Shown: positions 17,484 to 27,090, counted from the first letter of the stretch. The stretch is DNA of 64,000 nucleotides from Tropicibacter sp. Alg240-R139 (GCF_900537075.1 NZ_UNRA01000002.1:248001-312000), one strand, 5' to 3'. Program-made: numbers and translations. Notes: generated from the sequence alone by a model not told the origin.

Positions 17484-19769
17484 ATGAACAAGGCAATCAC
17501 CGACGGTATTCAGTTCATGCCGCCTTCGTTTAAGGATGGTCTTAACGTCTGGTCAAGCGGCGACGGCACGCCGGGTTCGGATACATATGACGGGGCTGCC
17601 AATGCAGCTTTTGTTCCAGCCGATGCAGATTTCGGCGGGTGTCTGGAGCTGCAGAAAACCAGCTCGACCCAGAAGCTGCGCTATATGGGGCAAACACCGC
17701 TGCAACCAGGGTGTTATCTGCAGATCAAAGCGCGGGTTAAGGCGATCAGTGGCAACCTACCGACGGTGCGTATCGCAGGCTGGGCCGGGGCGGCGGGAAA
17801 TACCCACATTTCCGGTGTGACCGAGCGTGCGGATGCCGTGACTCTGACGTCTTACGGCGAAGTTGTCGAAGTCACGGGGATCGTCGGTTCGGGTGCGCGC
17901 TCTGGTGTTGACATGCCATGGGGGCGGACTGCGCTTTATGGTCATTTTGGTCTGGATATCGAGGGCGCGAACGGCGGCCTTATCCGCGTCGATGACATCG
18001 AGATCACGGATATCACAAACGTATTCCTGCGCGACATGATCGGGATTGTCGACGTTCGCGATTATGGCGCCGTGGGCAACGGATCAACAGATGATTCTGC
18101 GGCCTTTGAGGCAGCGGATTCCGCCGCAAACGGGCGTACCGTCTTTGTACCCGCGGGCACGTATTACCTGAACAACAGTGTGACCTTGGATTCTCAAGTG
18201 TCATTCGAAGGCACGGTATCCATGCCTGCCGACAGGATGTTGATCCTGACCAAGAACTTTGACCTGCCAAGCTACATTGATGCGTTTGGCAACGAAGAGG
18301 CGGCCTTTCGTAAGGCGTTTCAGGCATTGCTGAACAACGTCGATCATGAGAGCCTTGACCTGGGTGGGCGCAAAGTTGCGCTGAGCGGGCCAATTGACAT
18401 GCAGGCAGCGGTTCCCAACAAGACAAGCTATGCAACGCGCCGTGTGATCCGCAATGGACAACTTGAGGCGCAGGACAGTGCCGCTTGGGACACCCAGATC
18501 TACACCTCGCAGGCGACCTATGATCCAGGTAATCCCAAGGCTTTGACCAATGTGACCAATGTCGCCAACATCCCGGTGGGGTCTCTGGTCAAGGGCAATG
18601 GAGTGGGGCGCGAGGTCTATGTCCGAGCCAAGAACGTCGGTGCGGGTGAGATTACTTTGTCGTCAGAGCTTTATGATGCGGCAGGTACGCAGAATTTCAC
18701 GTTCCACGATTTCAAGTACATGCTGGATTTCCGCGGCTTTAACCAATTGTCGAAGTTCGCAATGTCGGACATCGAATTCCAGTGCAGCGGACGCTGTAGT
18801 GCCATTACCCTGGCCCCGTCAGGGGTCGGCTTCAATTTGCGCGATTGCTTTATCAGCCGCCCAAAAGACAGGGGTGTCACATCCAGCGGCGGCGGGTGCC
18901 AGGGCATGATCATTGATCAGTGCCAGTTCTTGTCACTAGAGGATCAGCTGAATGTCGGTGATCGCGTGTCGATTGCGATCAACGCAAACGCAAACGACGT
19001 CAAGCTTCGAAACAACCGCGCTACCCGCTTTTTGCACTTTGCGGTCCTGTCCGGCGGCAACTCTCTGGTTCTGGGCAATCACTTCTTCCAAGGCGATGCC
19101 GTGGCTGGGGGTCCGCGCTCGGCAGGATTGGTCATTATCGGGACATACACCAGTTCAACCGTCGCCGGGAACTATATCGACAACTGCTCGGTCGAATGGA
19201 CCAACGAGCATGACTCGACCCCTGACTTTGTTTCGGGATTTTCCTACAGCGCGCTTAGCATCACCGACAACATCTTCTTGTCTGGCGATGTGGCGTCGTG
19301 GTTCAGCTATATCGTTGTTCGCCCCTTTGGCACCGGTCATTTCCTGAATGGCGTTTCGATCACAGGAAACAAGTTCCGGTCGGTCAACGGTTACATCGAC
19401 CGGGCCGAGCGGGTCGATACCAGCTTTTCGGGCCTGAATTTCGCCCGCAGCAGAGACGTCTTGTTCGAAGGCAACACGTTCCATGGTGTCACGCAAAGGG
19501 TCGCCAACCCCTTGCGTATTCGCCACGATCAGAATTCAGCCTCGCAGACTTGGGTGATCGATACCGACGGCGGGTTGCCGTTTGGGGCGCGGGCGCGTGG
19601 GGTTGACGGGATTGTTCCGATCAACGCGTTGACCAACGGTTCGGGCAGCACCCGCTATCACATGCCTTACGTTCAACTGGAACGCGGCAGCAATGGCGAT
19701 CAGGTGCATCTTGTCTTTGAAGAGGCCGTTCAGGGGACAGCCGCAGTTCAGGTGCGTATCGATAAATAG
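17484..19769 (+). CDS. Right-handed beta-helix protein, pectate-lyase-3/GH28-related
   Basis: 761-residue protein. An N-terminal beta-rich region (about residues 1-190, carbohydrate-binding-like) leads into a Pectate_lyase_3 start signature (DVRDYGAVGNGSTDDSAAFEAA, given here with its core only: DYGAVGNGSTDDSAAF) and then repeated Asn/Gly-rich beta-helix coils such as ITDNIFLSG, ITGNKFRSV and FEGNTFHG. No signal peptide is seen. Such proteins act as polysaccharide lyases/hydrolases or as phage tail-spike-like adhesins. The ATG at 17484 is the best start with family support. It is monocistronic, so it gives no pathway context. Confidence 0.8.
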   Translation: MNKAITDGIQFMPPSFKDGLNVWSSGDGTPGSDTYDGAANAAFVPADADFGGCLELQKTSSTQKLRYMGQTPLQPGCYLQIKARVKAISGNLPTVRIAGWAGAAGNTHISGVTERADAVTLTSYGEVVEVTGIVGSGARSGVDMPWGRTALYGHFGLDIEGANGGLIRVDDIEITDITNVFLRDMIGIVDVRDYGAVGNGSTDDSAAFEAADSAANGRTVFVPAGTYYLNNSVTLDSQVSFEGTVSMPADRMLILTKNFDLPSYIDAFGNEEAAFRKAFQALLNNVDHESLDLGGRKVALSGPIDMQAAVPNKTSYATRRVIRNGQLEAQDSAAWDTQIYTSQATYDPGNPKALTNVTNVANIPVGSLVKGNGVGREVYVRAKNVGAGEITLSSELYDAAGTQNFTFHDFKYMLDFRGFNQLSKFAMSDIEFQCSGRCSAITLAPSGVGFNLRDCFISRPKDRGVTSSGGGCQGMIIDQCQFLSLEDQLNVGDRVSIAINANANDVKLRNNRATRFLHFAVLSGGNSLVLGNHFFQGDAVAGGPRSAGLVIIGTYTSSTVAGNYIDNCSVEWTNEHDSTPDFVSGFSYSALSITDNIFLSGDVASWFSYIVVRPFGTGHFLNGVSITGNKFRSVNGYIDRAERVDTSFSGLNFARSRDVLFEGNTFHGVTQRVANPLRIRHDQNSASQTWVIDTDGGLPFGARARGVDGIVPINALTNGSGSTRYHMPYVQLERGSNGDQVHLVFEEAVQGTAAVQVRIDK

Positions 19770-19775
19770 GATCAT

Positions 19776-19800
19776 AGGGGGGCTGCTTTGGTGGCCCCCT
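19776..19800 (+). terminator. Probable terminator after the beta-helix gene
   Basis: AGGGGG (19776-19781) pairs with CCCCCT (19795-19800) around a loop, just after the stop codon. There is no strong T-run, so it may be a weak bidirectional terminator for the two convergent genes. Confidence 0.5.
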
Positions 19801-19812
19801 TCGTTGCTTTCC

Positions 19813-20478
19813 TTAGAACTCGCGCCAAAGCGCGATCTTTACGCCGTACCCTTTGGGGTATGCTGATCGGCGTTCGATTCCGAATTGCCACCTTGTGTTG
19901 TTTTTGCCGCGGATCAAAATGGAAGGCGTGATTGACCAGTGAACTTCTGAATCGCCAAAGTAAGAGGTTTCGATCTGTAACATTGGGTTGATAAGTCGAT
20001 CTGCAGACAGCCCCACCGTCGCGTCCAGTTTGTAGAACGGATCATTGGTGCGCAGGCGGTGTTCGAACGCTAAGTCGATAGCCAACCAGCCATAGCCCCA
20101 AGGCGTTTCCAAGCTTTGTCCATAGGACAGTCCCACCTTGTACATCGGGTGCCAACGATCCTGAAAATGATGGCCGCCGCCGCCGAATTCAAAGGCAAAT
20201 CGCCCGTTCTGCCCCAGTTCCGCTACGGGGATGCGGGCAAATACCAGGGCGTGCCCAGTCAGTCCTGGACGCTCGTTCAAGTCGAGGCCGACGGTCAGAT
20301 TGGGGGTCAGCCCCCATTCTCCGTATACGGCTGATTTGAAATCATAGGTGTCGGATGGATTGTAGATTGTTCCAGTCAAGGACAGAAACCCGGTACCTTT
20401 TTCGCGCAGCCATGCACCTGCGCTGGCTGACTGAGCCGCGCATAAACTGAGCAGAAGAATTGCCAGGATGCGACCCAT
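19813..20478 (-). CDS. Exported beta-rich (probable outer-membrane) protein
   Basis: 221-residue protein with a clear Sec signal peptide (MGRILAILLLSLCAAQSASA). The mature part alternates polar and hydrophobic residues and is rich in Gly, Trp and Tyr, and the chain ends in Phe (ALWREF), as outer-membrane beta-barrels often do. No specific family is recognised, so the barrel assignment is an inference. It converges on the beta-helix gene. Function unknown. Confidence 0.7.
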   Translation of the reverse strand: MGRILAILLLSLCAAQSASAGAWLREKGTGFLSLTGTIYNPSDTYDFKSAVYGEWGLTPNLTVGLDLNERPGLTGHALVFARIPVAELGQNGRFAFEFGGGGHHFQDRWHPMYKVGLSYGQSLETPWGYGWLAIDLAFEHRLRTNDPFYKLDATVGLSADRLINPMLQIETSYFGDSEVHWSITPSILIRGKNNTRWQFGIERRSAYPKGYGVKIALWREF

Positions 20479-20611
20479 CGCGTGCCCTCCGATTATAGTT
20501 TCGTAAACCTTAGTTAACGAGGAGTTACCATACGCCCGGATTCAGAAATTTTTGCATTGTGGCGCAGTTGAAAGTGTCTATGCTGCGGTGCAGCAAAATT
20601 GGAGGTTCCCC

Positions 20612-21247
20612 GTGGGGCATGTCGTCACGATTGCGCAGCAAAAAGGCGGGTCGGGCAAGACCACCATGGCGGTCAACCTGGCGGTTGCCTTTGCCAAGGC
20701 TGGCAAGTCCGTGGCGCTTATGGACACCGACCCTCAGGGCAGTGCGGGGCGCTGGTTCATGACCCGGCTGGAGAGCACCGACAACACTCCGGGGTTGGAG
20801 TTTTCCACGGCGTCGGCCTGGGGCGTGACCTATGAGGTTCGCAAACTGGCCGAAGCCCATGATATCGTTCTGATCGACACCCCGCCCAAGGCCGATAGCG
20901 ATCTGCGCCCGGCCATGCGCGCGTCGGATCTGGTTCTGATCCCGGTCGCAACCTCGCATCTGGACTTGTGGGCTGTGGAAATGGTGCTCTACCTTGCGGA
21001 TCGCGAAAGCAAGCCTGCGATGATGGTGATGACGCGCGCCCGTGCAGGCACCCGTCTGGACGCCGAAGTAACCGAAAAGGCGCGTGAGCTAGAGGCTGAT
21101 GTTGCCCAAGCTCAGCTGGCCAATCGGGTCGTTTATGCTGAAACTTTGGGGCAGGGGCGCACGGTCAGTGAATCCGGCAATCGCATTGCCAAGGCAGAAG
21201 TCACTGGATTGATGCAAGAAATCGAGAGCGTCCTGAAAAACCTGTGA
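20612..21247 (+). CDS. ParA/MinD-like ATPase
   Basis: 211-residue ParA-type ATPase that may position chromosomal or other cellular cargo. The deviant Walker A is QQKGGSGKTTMAVNLA, followed by MDTDPQGSAGRW and IDTPPKADSD (Walker B). The GTG at 20612 is chosen because GGAGG (20601-20605) lies at ideal spacing; an upstream in-frame start would add 20 unrelated residues. There is no ParB partner nearby, so this is an orphan ParA and not a plasmid partition locus. Confidence 0.88.
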   Translation: MGHVVTIAQQKGGSGKTTMAVNLAVAFAKAGKSVALMDTDPQGSAGRWFMTRLESTDNTPGLEFSTASAWGVTYEVRKLAEAHDIVLIDTPPKADSDLRPAMRASDLVLIPVATSHLDLWAVEMVLYLADRESKPAMMVMTRARAGTRLDAEVTEKARELEADVAQAQLANRVVYAETLGQGRTVSESGNRIAKAEVTGLMQEIESVLKNL

Positions 21248-21277
21248 TAGGCTGGGGGAGACTCAAGGAGGATCCGC

Positions 21278-21598
21278 ATGCCAAACATTTCCAAAGCCGC
21301 CCAGGTCCAAACCGTCATCACCACCTTTGAAATGACCCCTGGTACCTGCCAGGACCTGCTCGAAGCCCTGACTGGCGCTTATGCCGATTTCATTTCGAAA
21401 CAGCCCGGTTTTGTCGCGGCGGGCTTGCATGTCAACGACGCGCAGACCCGTATTGCCAACTATTCACAGTGGGAACGGCGCGAGGACTTTCTGGCCATGC
21501 TTCGCACCCCGGAAATGCGAGACCGCAATCGCAAGATCAACGAGATGTGCAAAAGTTTCGAGCCGGTCATGTATGACGTGGCCGAGACCTTTGGCTGA
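21278..21598 (+). CDS. ABM-domain (antibiotic biosynthesis monooxygenase-like) protein
   Basis: 106-residue dimeric alpha+beta-barrel protein of the ABM superfamily. QTVITTFEMTPGTCQDLLEAL, shortened here to its core TFEMTPG, and QPGFVAAGLHVN and YSQWERREDF are typical. AAGGAGG precedes the ATG. Members are cofactor-free monooxygenases, haem-degrading enzymes or of unknown role; no haem-ligand pattern is evident. It follows the ParA gene by 30 bp and may be co-transcribed. Confidence 0.82.
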   Translation: MPNISKAAQVQTVITTFEMTPGTCQDLLEALTGAYADFISKQPGFVAAGLHVNDAQTRIANYSQWERREDFLAMLRTPEMRDRNRKINEMCKSFEPVMYDVAETFG

Positions 21599-21674
21599 CA
21601 CATGATCTGAATCAACGCACAAGGCAGCGAGAACAGGCAGGATCTGAGCGTCTTTTCATAAAGGAGCGCGATCC

Positions 21675-22082
21675 ATGTATCATAACATCCTTGTACCGAT
21701 TTCTTTTGATTCAGAACGGGACATTTCTGGCCCGCTCAAACTGGCCGAGCTTTTGGCGACACCAAATGCGCAGATTACGCTGCTGCATGTGGTCGAGCAC
21801 ATTCCGGCTTATGCTATTTCATACATGCCGACCGACTATCTGGTCGAAACCCGTGTTGCCATCCAACGCGAGCTGGAATCACTGGCCGAAACGCTGCCCA
21901 ATGCCAAGGCCGAAGTCATCGAAGGCCACAAGGGTCGATCGATCTTGGACTGGGCCGGAGAAAATAAGCCTGATTTGATCATCGTGGCTTCGCACAGGCC
22001 GGGGATGCAGGACCTGTTGTTGGGGTCCACTGCAACACAGATCGTGCGCAACGCGGGCTGCGCAATCCATGTGGTGCGCTAG
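21675..22082 (+). CDS. Universal stress protein (UspA family)
   Basis: 135-residue cytoplasmic USP-fold protein. The start MYHNILVPISFDSERD and the C-terminal nucleotide-binding block (ASHRPGMQDLLLGSTATQIV, which follows the G-2x-G-9x-G(S/T) pattern) indicate an ATP-binding member. AAAGGAG precedes the ATG. It is often induced under starvation or stress in other bacteria. Its last four bases overlap the 3' end of the convergent small membrane gene. Confidence 0.92.
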   Translation: MYHNILVPISFDSERDISGPLKLAELLATPNAQITLLHVVEHIPAYAISYMPTDYLVETRVAIQRELESLAETLPNAKAEVIEGHKGRSILDWAGENKPDLIIVASHRPGMQDLLLGSTATQIVRNAGCAIHVVR

Positions 22083-22261
22083 ATCGCGTTGATCCAGACC
22101 AGAACAAGGAATGGCAGCGTGGCAAGCAAAAGGGCAAGCCACTGCCATTTCGCGCTGCGCGCAAGAAAATTGACGGGCACAACGACGATGATCAAAGCCA
22201 AAAAACCCACCGTCAGGAAACCATAAGCCATGCCTTGGCCGGCGGCATCAGAGGGGGTCAT
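22079..22261 (-). CDS. Small membrane protein
   Basis: About 60 residues with two membrane helices (GFLTVGFLALIIVVVPVNFL and WLALLLATLPFLVLVWI) separated by a basic loop (ARSAKWQ). The frame stays open to 22348; the ATG at 22261 is chosen because the upstream part lacks membrane-protein character, but there is no convincing ribosome site. It overlaps the usp stop by 4 bases, convergent. No family recognised. Confidence 0.55.
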   Translation of the reverse strand: MTPSDAAGQGMAYGFLTVGFLALIIVVVPVNFLARSAKWQWLALLLATLPFLVLVWINAI

Positions 22262-22363
22262 GGAGATGTTCTGCCAAGCCGGCACAGAACCAATATCTGC
22301 CCGCCTGCGATCAGTTAGATGGCAAAACGCATACACTTCGCTTACCAAAATCGCGCGGGTTTT

Positions 22364-22849
22364 CTAAATCAGATCCGACGGCGATAGCAGAAAGGCTTGG
22401 CCGAACCCACCGTTGAGCAGTCCGTCCGAGACCTCGAAGCGGACGAACCGAAAGTCGGGAAAATCGACATAAAGCTTGGCTTTCGGGCGTAGGGACAGGT
22501 AGCGCGTGCGCAAGGTATCATGCTCAGGACTGCCGCGCTTTAGAAAGCGGGCTGTACAATGCAAGGTTAACCGGGGATGCGTGAGAGGATCACCTTTGTC
22601 ACCCGGTTCGCCCACAAGCAGCGCGCAAGTTGGATTGGCTTCCAGCGCTGCAGTATGGGTTGCCAGCTGCGAGATCAGAGAGACTGGAATGCCCAGATCA
22701 TCGCGTGCGATGGCAATGCGCGTGACCGATGGTGCAGCGATGTTTGGCTGCAAAACGGCCAATGCGGTGTGGGTAGCCATTTCCATCAATTTATGAGCAA
22801 GCGCGCGGGCTTGTTCATTTGCCGCTTGGAATGGGTCTATTGGTGGCAT
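22364..22849 (-). CDS. Pyridoxamine 5'-phosphate oxidase-like (HugZ-type) FMN protein
   Basis: 161-residue split-barrel flavin-binding protein. The family pattern is a start with paired basic and small residues, then LVSLISQLATHTAALEANP (only ISQLATHTAALEANP is cited as the core), ALLVGEPGDKGDPLTHPRLT, and a C-terminal DFPDFRFVRFEV. This matches the HugZ/haem-utilisation or general stress PNPOx-like group, which lack full PNPOx function. It is a stand-alone gene. The true substrate is unknown. Confidence 0.8.
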   Translation of the reverse strand: MPPIDPFQAANEQARALAHKLMEMATHTALAVLQPNIAAPSVTRIAIARDDLGIPVSLISQLATHTAALEANPTCALLVGEPGDKGDPLTHPRLTLHCTARFLKRGSPEHDTLRTRYLSLRPKAKLYVDFPDFRFVRFEVSDGLLNGGFGQAFLLSPSDLI

Positions 22850-22956
22850 ATGGGCAATCCTGCTTCAAACATTATTCCGATACTTTCTATCAGGTAATAA
22901 AGCTTGTGCAACGCAACCCCTATGGACAGCCTTCGCAGATACCGTAGGGTGCGCGT

Positions 22957-23250
22957 ATGACACAAAGCACTGATGAAGAAATCCGCGCCTTGCGCGAAGA
23001 GATTGCCAAGTTCAACGGACACCGATTTGTGAGGGTGCAGAATTCGGTTTGGCTGATGCTTTGGCAGGCGCTTTTGCGTGGTATGGCCGTGGGGCTTGGA
23101 ACGGTGATCGGCGCGTCGATCTTGGTGTCAGCCGTGGTCTACATGCTCAGCCAGATTGATTTTCTGCCCATCATCGGCGACTGGGCCAAGGAAATCTCGC
23201 AGGCGATCCAGAGTTCCACCGGCGTTGATACTGAGGGAGCTTCGGAGTAG
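22957..23250 (+). CDS. DUF5665 membrane protein
   Basis: 97-residue protein with an N-terminal charged helix (TDEEIRALREEIAKFN), then two membrane helices (LWQALLRGMAVGLGTVIGA and VVYMLSQIDFLPII) and an amphipathic tail. This layout and the sequence fit DUF5665, a small membrane family common in alphaproteobacteria and of unknown role. The MmcQ-like gene begins 6 bp after its stop, so the two form an operon. Confidence 0.82.
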   Translation: MTQSTDEEIRALREEIAKFNGHRFVRVQNSVWLMLWQALLRGMAVGLGTVIGASILVSAVVYMLSQIDFLPIIGDWAKEISQAIQSSTGVDTEGASE

Positions 23251-23256
23251 GGCGCG

Positions 23257-23610
23257 ATGGTACGGGATGACTTCAACGCGTTTTGCGCAGAGCTCAAGGC
23301 CACGACCCATGTGGTGCAATGGGGCAATTCCGACGTGTGGAAAGTGGGCGGCAAGGTTTTTGCCGTTTGCGGTTGGAATGATGGAGAAGATGCATTTACT
23401 TTCAAGGCCACCGACATCGCCTTTGAGGTGTTGCAAGGCGAACCCGGCATCCGCCCCGCGCCCTATCTGGCGTCGCGGGGTATGAAATGGCTGCAGGTTT
23501 ATGAAGATCGCGGGATGAGCGATACATCGCTAAAGGAGCACATCCAGATATCGTATGATATGGTCGTCGCCAAATTGACCAAAAGGTTGCGCGCAGAGCT
23601 TGATCTGTAA
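23257..23610 (+). CDS. MmcQ/YjbR family protein
   Basis: 117-residue YjbR-fold protein (cyaY-like, double-stranded-DNA-binding in some members). Typical pieces are TTHVVQWGNSDVWKVGGKVF, shortened here to WGNSDVWKVGGKVF, then RPAPYLASRGMKWLQV and a C-terminal ISYDMVVAKLTKRLRAEL. It starts 6 bp after the DUF5665 gene. The family role is poorly defined. Confidence 0.88.
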   Translation: MVRDDFNAFCAELKATTHVVQWGNSDVWKVGGKVFAVCGWNDGEDAFTFKATDIAFEVLQGEPGIRPAPYLASRGMKWLQVYEDRGMSDTSLKEHIQISYDMVVAKLTKRLRAELDL

Positions 23611-23643
23611 GATTTTCGAATGGCCTGCTTCGCCGTGGCGAAG

Positions 23644-24111
23644 TTAATCCAGATCCAACCGCATGAAGGCACTGTTGGGATCATCAGGATATCCGAAGAT
23701 CGGGCCGCAATAGTTGTATCCAAGCGCTTCATAGAGCTTGCGGGCTGCGCTGTATTCTTCAAGGTGAGCGGCCCCGGTTTCCAGAACCAGCGCAGTAGCT
23801 CCGCTGTTTCGTGCCTGTGTCTCGAGATGGGTCATCAGGTCCCGTGCCAGGCCACGGCCGCGGGCCGCGGCGGCGACATGAACGGATTTCACCTCGGCCG
23901 TGCCGTCATCAAGCGTCTTGAGAGCGCCACAGCCCAGTGGGGTTTCATCGTCATAAAGAACCCAGAACCGAACGTGCGGTTCGCGCAGTGCGTCCGCGCC
24001 CATGGTGTGATTGCTTTCATCGGGGCCCGCACCCTGACTGTGTGCCAGATGCGCCTCGATCAAGGGGCGCAAGTTATCTGCGCCGGGGTCAGCCAGACGG
24101 ATGTCTATCAT
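23644..24111 (-). CDS. GNAT-family N-acetyltransferase
   Basis: 155-residue GCN5-related acetyltransferase that uses acetyl-CoA to acetylate a small molecule or protein. The acetyl-CoA-binding motif A is VAAAARGRGLARDLM, preceded by LLGCGALKTLDDGTAEVKSV (core GCGALKTL). The ATG at 24111 lies 4 bp after the stop of the upstream Complex I subunit gene; an in-frame start 19 codons earlier would overlap that gene. No specific substrate can be inferred. Confidence 0.9.
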   Translation of the reverse strand: MIDIRLADPGADNLRPLIEAHLAHSQGAGPDESNHTMGADALREPHVRFWVLYDDETPLGCGALKTLDDGTAEVKSVHVAAAARGRGLARDLMTHLETQARNSGATALVLETGAAHLEEYSAARKLYEALGYNYCGPIFGYPDDPNSAFMRLDLD

Positions 24112-24115
24112 GGGT

Positions 24116-24427
24116 TCAGTGGGTCCAGGGGCCGCGTCGGTTGGTGGCAAAGTTCTCGCCATAACCACCCATCCGCAGGTTCGGTTTGCGCAGCTTGGGT
24201 TCGATCACTTCGGCGTCGATCCCGTGAGAGTTGGCGTATTCGACCGCTTCTTCTTTGCTGTCGAAGCGCAGGCGCACCTGGGTCTGCGTGTCCGAGCTGG
24301 ACGTCCAACCCATCAGCGGATCAACCTCGCGCGACGAGGCCTGACCAAATTCCAGAACCCACTTGCGGGTCTTGGCCATTCCCGATGTCATTGCGTTTCG
24401 GGCTGGTTTGAAAATACGGGCTCGCAT
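24116..24427 (-). CDS. ETC complex I accessory subunit (NDUFS4-type conserved region)
   Basis: 103-residue protein of the ETC_C1_NDUFA4/NDUFS4 family, an accessory subunit of NADH:ubiquinone oxidoreductase found in alphaproteobacteria and mitochondria. Typical elements are [39 protein letters not shown] (core [12 protein letters not shown]) and [15 protein letters not shown]. The ATG at 24427 is chosen for its GGAGACA ribosome site; an ATG 37 codons upstream adds an unrelated leader. It is followed closely by the GNAT gene. Confidence 0.92.
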   Translation of the reverse strand: MRARIFKPARNAMTSGMAKTRKWVLEFGQASSREVDPLMGWTSSSDTQTQVRLRFDSKEEAVEYANSHGIDAEVIEPKLRKPNLRMGGYGENFATNRRGPWTH

Positions 24428-24649
24428 TGGCTGTCTCCTGTCTCCTGCCTTGTATAGGCAAAGAATCGTCTCATCGACAAGAACCCAATCCGTCAATTGC
24501 GTTGCTTTGTCCTGTCTTGACGGCCCGATTGGGTTCACGCGGCCCCCATCGTCATCCTGATGTCAGTTTTTGTCATTGGTTCGTCAGATCGGCCTTGAAA
24601 CAAACATCGAACAGATCAAAATACGACCTTCCACAAAGGACGCCGCCCA

Positions 24650-26836
24650 ATGCCCTATGCCCACTCTGACAAAACGCAGATGATTTCCGAAGACGTGCGC
24701 GCCCGGCTCAAGCTGGAAGGGGGCAAGCAATTCGTGATGCACACGGAATTTGAACCGGCAGGCGACCAACCCACCGCGATCAAGGAATTGGCACAGGGCG
24801 TCGTGGATGGCGAGCGCGATCAGGTGCTGTTGGGCGCAACCGGCACCGGCAAGACGTTCACCATGGCCAAGATCATCGAACAGACCCAACGTCCGGCAAT
24901 TATTCTTGCGCCCAACAAAACCCTCGCGGCGCAGCTTTATGGCGAATTCAAAGGGTTCTTCCCCGACAACTCGGTCGAGTATTTTGTGTCGTTCTACGAC
25001 TACTACCAGCCCGAGGCTTATGTCGCGCGCTCGGACACCTATATCGAGAAAGAAAGCCAGATCAACGAACAGATCGACCGGATGCGCCACTCGGCCACCC
25101 GTGCGCTGTTAGAACGCGATGACGTGATCATCGTGGCGTCGGTGTCTTGTATCTATGGCATCGGTTCGGTCGAAACCTATGGGGCGATGACGCAGGACCT
25201 AAAGATAGGCAACGAATACAGTCAGCGTCAGGTCATGGCGGATCTGGTTGCCCAGCAATACCGCCGCAACGATCAGGCGTTTCAACGCGGCACGTTCCGG
25301 GTGCGCGGCGACAGTCTGGAAATATGGCCCGCTCACTTGGAAGATCGCGCCTGGAAGCTGTCGTTCTTTGGCGAGGAATTAGAGCAGCTGACCGAATTCG
25401 ATCCGTTGACCGGCGAACGCACAGGAACGATGGAACAGGTTCGCGTCTACGCAAACTCTCACTACGTGACGCCGAAACCAACGATGACGCAGGCCGTCAT
25501 CAGCATCAAAAAGGAACTGCGTGTCCGGCTGGATCAACTGGTGGGCGAGGGCAAACTGCTCGAGGCGCAGCGTCTGGAACAGCGCACCAACTTTGATCTG
25601 GAAATGCTTGAGGCCACCGGCGTCTGCAATGGGATCGAAAACTATTCGCGCTATCTGACGGGCCGTGCCCCTGGCGAGCCACCCCCCACCTTGTTCGAAT
25701 TCATCCCCGACAACGCAATCGTTTTTGCCGATGAAAGCCACGTGAGTGTGCCGCAGATCGGCGGCATGTACCGGGGCGACTATCGGCGCAAATTCACACT
25801 GGCCGAACACGGGTTTCGCCTGCCGTCCTGCATGGACAACCGCCCGCTCAAATTCGAAGAGTGGGATGCCATGCGCCCGCAATCCGTCTTTGTCAGTGCG
25901 ACACCGGCCAAGTGGGAAATCGAGCAAACCGGCGGAATCTTCACCGAACAGGTGATCCGCCCCACGGGTTTGTTGGACCCTATGGTCGAAATCCGCCCCG
26001 TCGGAATGCAGGTCGACGATCTGCTGGACGAGGTGCGCAAGGTCACCGCCGACGGCTTCCGCACGCTGGTGACAACGCTCACCAAACGCATGGCCGAGGA
26101 TCTGACCGAATACATGCACGAACAGGGCATCAAGGTCCGCTACATGCACTCGGACATCGACACGCTGGAACGGATCGAAATCCTGCGCGATCTACGTCTT
26201 GGGGCGTTCGACGTTCTGATCGGCATCAACCTGCTGCGTGAGGGTTTGGATATTCCCGAATGTGGGCTGGTCGCTATTCTGGATGCGGACAAAGAGGGGT
26301 TCTTGCGATCCGAAACATCGCTGGTGCAAACCATCGGCCGCGCAGCGCGCAACGCCGAAGGCCGCGTGATCATGTACGCCGACAGGATCACCGGATCGAT
26401 GGAACGCGCGCTTGGCGAAACCGACCGCCGACGTGCCAAGCAGATGGCGTATAACGAGGAACACGGCATCACGCCCGCGACGGTGAAAAAGAATGTCGAG
26501 GACGTGCTGGCCGGCCTTTACAAAGGCGACGTGGATATGAACCGCGTCACAGCCAACATCGACAAACCGTTGCACGGTGCGAACCTCGAGGCGCATCTGG
26601 ACGGGCTGCGCGCACAGATGCGCAAGGCCGCCGAGAACCTGGAGTTCGAAGAAGCCGCCAACCTGCGGGACGAAATCAAACGTTTGGAGGCGGTTGATTT
26701 GGCCGTCGCGGATGACCCGATGGCGCGTCAATGGGCCGTTGAAAAGGCGTCGGAAGACGCTGTGAAGTCCCGCGGGCGATCAACATCAGGTCGGCCAGGA
26801 CAACGGGGCGGGAACGTCAAACGCAAACGGCGGTGA
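24650..26836 (+). CDS. uvrB: Excinuclease ABC subunit B
   Basis: DNA-damage-recognition helicase of nucleotide excision repair, which receives DNA from UvrA and recruits UvrC. 728 residues. Walker A is [12 protein letters not shown], the beta-hairpin region contains YYQPEAYV, helicase motif II is [12 protein letters not shown], motif VI is [14 protein letters not shown], and the C-terminal UVR motif spans [18 protein letters not shown]. The basic tail KRKRR ends the chain. The 222 bp upstream hold its promoter; no LexA-type box of the alphaproteobacterial GTTC-N7-GTTC form was seen. Confidence 0.97.
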   Translation: MPYAHSDKTQMISEDVRARLKLEGGKQFVMHTEFEPAGDQPTAIKELAQGVVDGERDQVLLGATGTGKTFTMAKIIEQTQRPAIILAPNKTLAAQLYGEFKGFFPDNSVEYFVSFYDYYQPEAYVARSDTYIEKESQINEQIDRMRHSATRALLERDDVIIVASVSCIYGIGSVETYGAMTQDLKIGNEYSQRQVMADLVAQQYRRNDQAFQRGTFRVRGDSLEIWPAHLEDRAWKLSFFGEELEQLTEFDPLTGERTGTMEQVRVYANSHYVTPKPTMTQAVISIKKELRVRLDQLVGEGKLLEAQRLEQRTNFDLEMLEATGVCNGIENYSRYLTGRAPGEPPPTLFEFIPDNAIVFADESHVSVPQIGGMYRGDYRRKFTLAEHGFRLPSCMDNRPLKFEEWDAMRPQSVFVSATPAKWEIEQTGGIFTEQVIRPTGLLDPMVEIRPVGMQVDDLLDEVRKVTADGFRTLVTTLTKRMAEDLTEYMHEQGIKVRYMHSDIDTLERIEILRDLRLGAFDVLIGINLLREGLDIPECGLVAILDADKEGFLRSETSLVQTIGRAARNAEGRVIMYADRITGSMERALGETDRRRAKQMAYNEEHGITPATVKKNVEDVLAGLYKGDVDMNRVTANIDKPLHGANLEAHLDGLRAQMRKAAENLEFEEAANLRDEIKRLEAVDLAVADDPMARQWAVEKASEDAVKSRGRSTSGRPGQRGGNVKRKRR

Positions 26837-26845
26837 CGTCATTCT

Positions 26846-26871
26846 GGCGTCTGCCGCTTTGGACAGACGCC
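26846..26871 (+). terminator. Stem-loop after uvrB
   Basis: GGCGTCTG (26846-26853) pairs perfectly with CAGACGCC (26864-26871) around a 10 nt loop, 9 bp after the uvrB stop. No T-run follows, so it may be a factor-dependent or weak terminator. Confidence 0.5.
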
Positions 26872-26990
26872 GCTTGCGGCTGTGCCTGGACAATCGAACC
26901 GGGCGCTCTGCGACGGTCTTTTGGTGATTGTCGACGCTAGATGCTGGAATGAAAGGAGAAAGTGGGTCGCTCTGCTAGAATACTACCACG

Positions 26991-27019
26991 TTGACATGGC
27001 GGTGAATGTCTTGCAAACA
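26991..27019 (+). promoter_or_regulatory. Probable promoter of the interrupted tRNA-Arg gene
   Basis: A consensus -35 TTGACA (26991-26996) is followed after 17 bp by CAAACA (27014-27019), a weak -10, placing a start about 7-10 bases before the tRNA 5' end at 27033. If active, it now transcribes the broken tRNA and continues into the left end of the element. Confidence 0.5.
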
Positions 27020-27032
27020 CTGCCCATAGAGC

Positions 27033-27090
27033 GGGCCCTTAGCTCAGCTGGATTAGAGCAGGGAACTTCTAATTCTCAGGTCGGGGGTTC
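27033..27090 (+). pseudogene. 5' part of tRNA-Arg(TCT), cut in the T-loop
   Basis: These 58 bases form the acceptor 5' strand (GGGCCCT), the D-arm (GCTC...GAGC), a full anticodon arm (GGGAA-CTTCTAA-TTCTC, anticodon TCT), the variable loop and the 5' half of the T-arm (GGGGGTTC). Sequence then changes abruptly to the element end at 27091. The missing 3' part is found at 62663-62688. Joined there, they give a normal 7 bp acceptor stem with one G-T pair, a 5 bp T-stem and an encoded CCA. Confidence 0.92.

Noticed and set aside
20612-21247. ParA gene as a plasmid partition or origin locus
   Set aside because: No parB, parS-like repeats or replication gene nearby; neighbours are ordinary chromosomal genes, so an orphan ParA is more likely.
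24428-24649. LexA box upstream of uvrB
   Set aside because: No GTTC-N7-GTTC or its reverse complement was found; single GAAC pieces occur but without the right spacing.
25379-26149. 256-codon minus-strand frame opposite uvrB
   Set aside because: Shadow of uvrB, whose helicase motifs cover the whole region.
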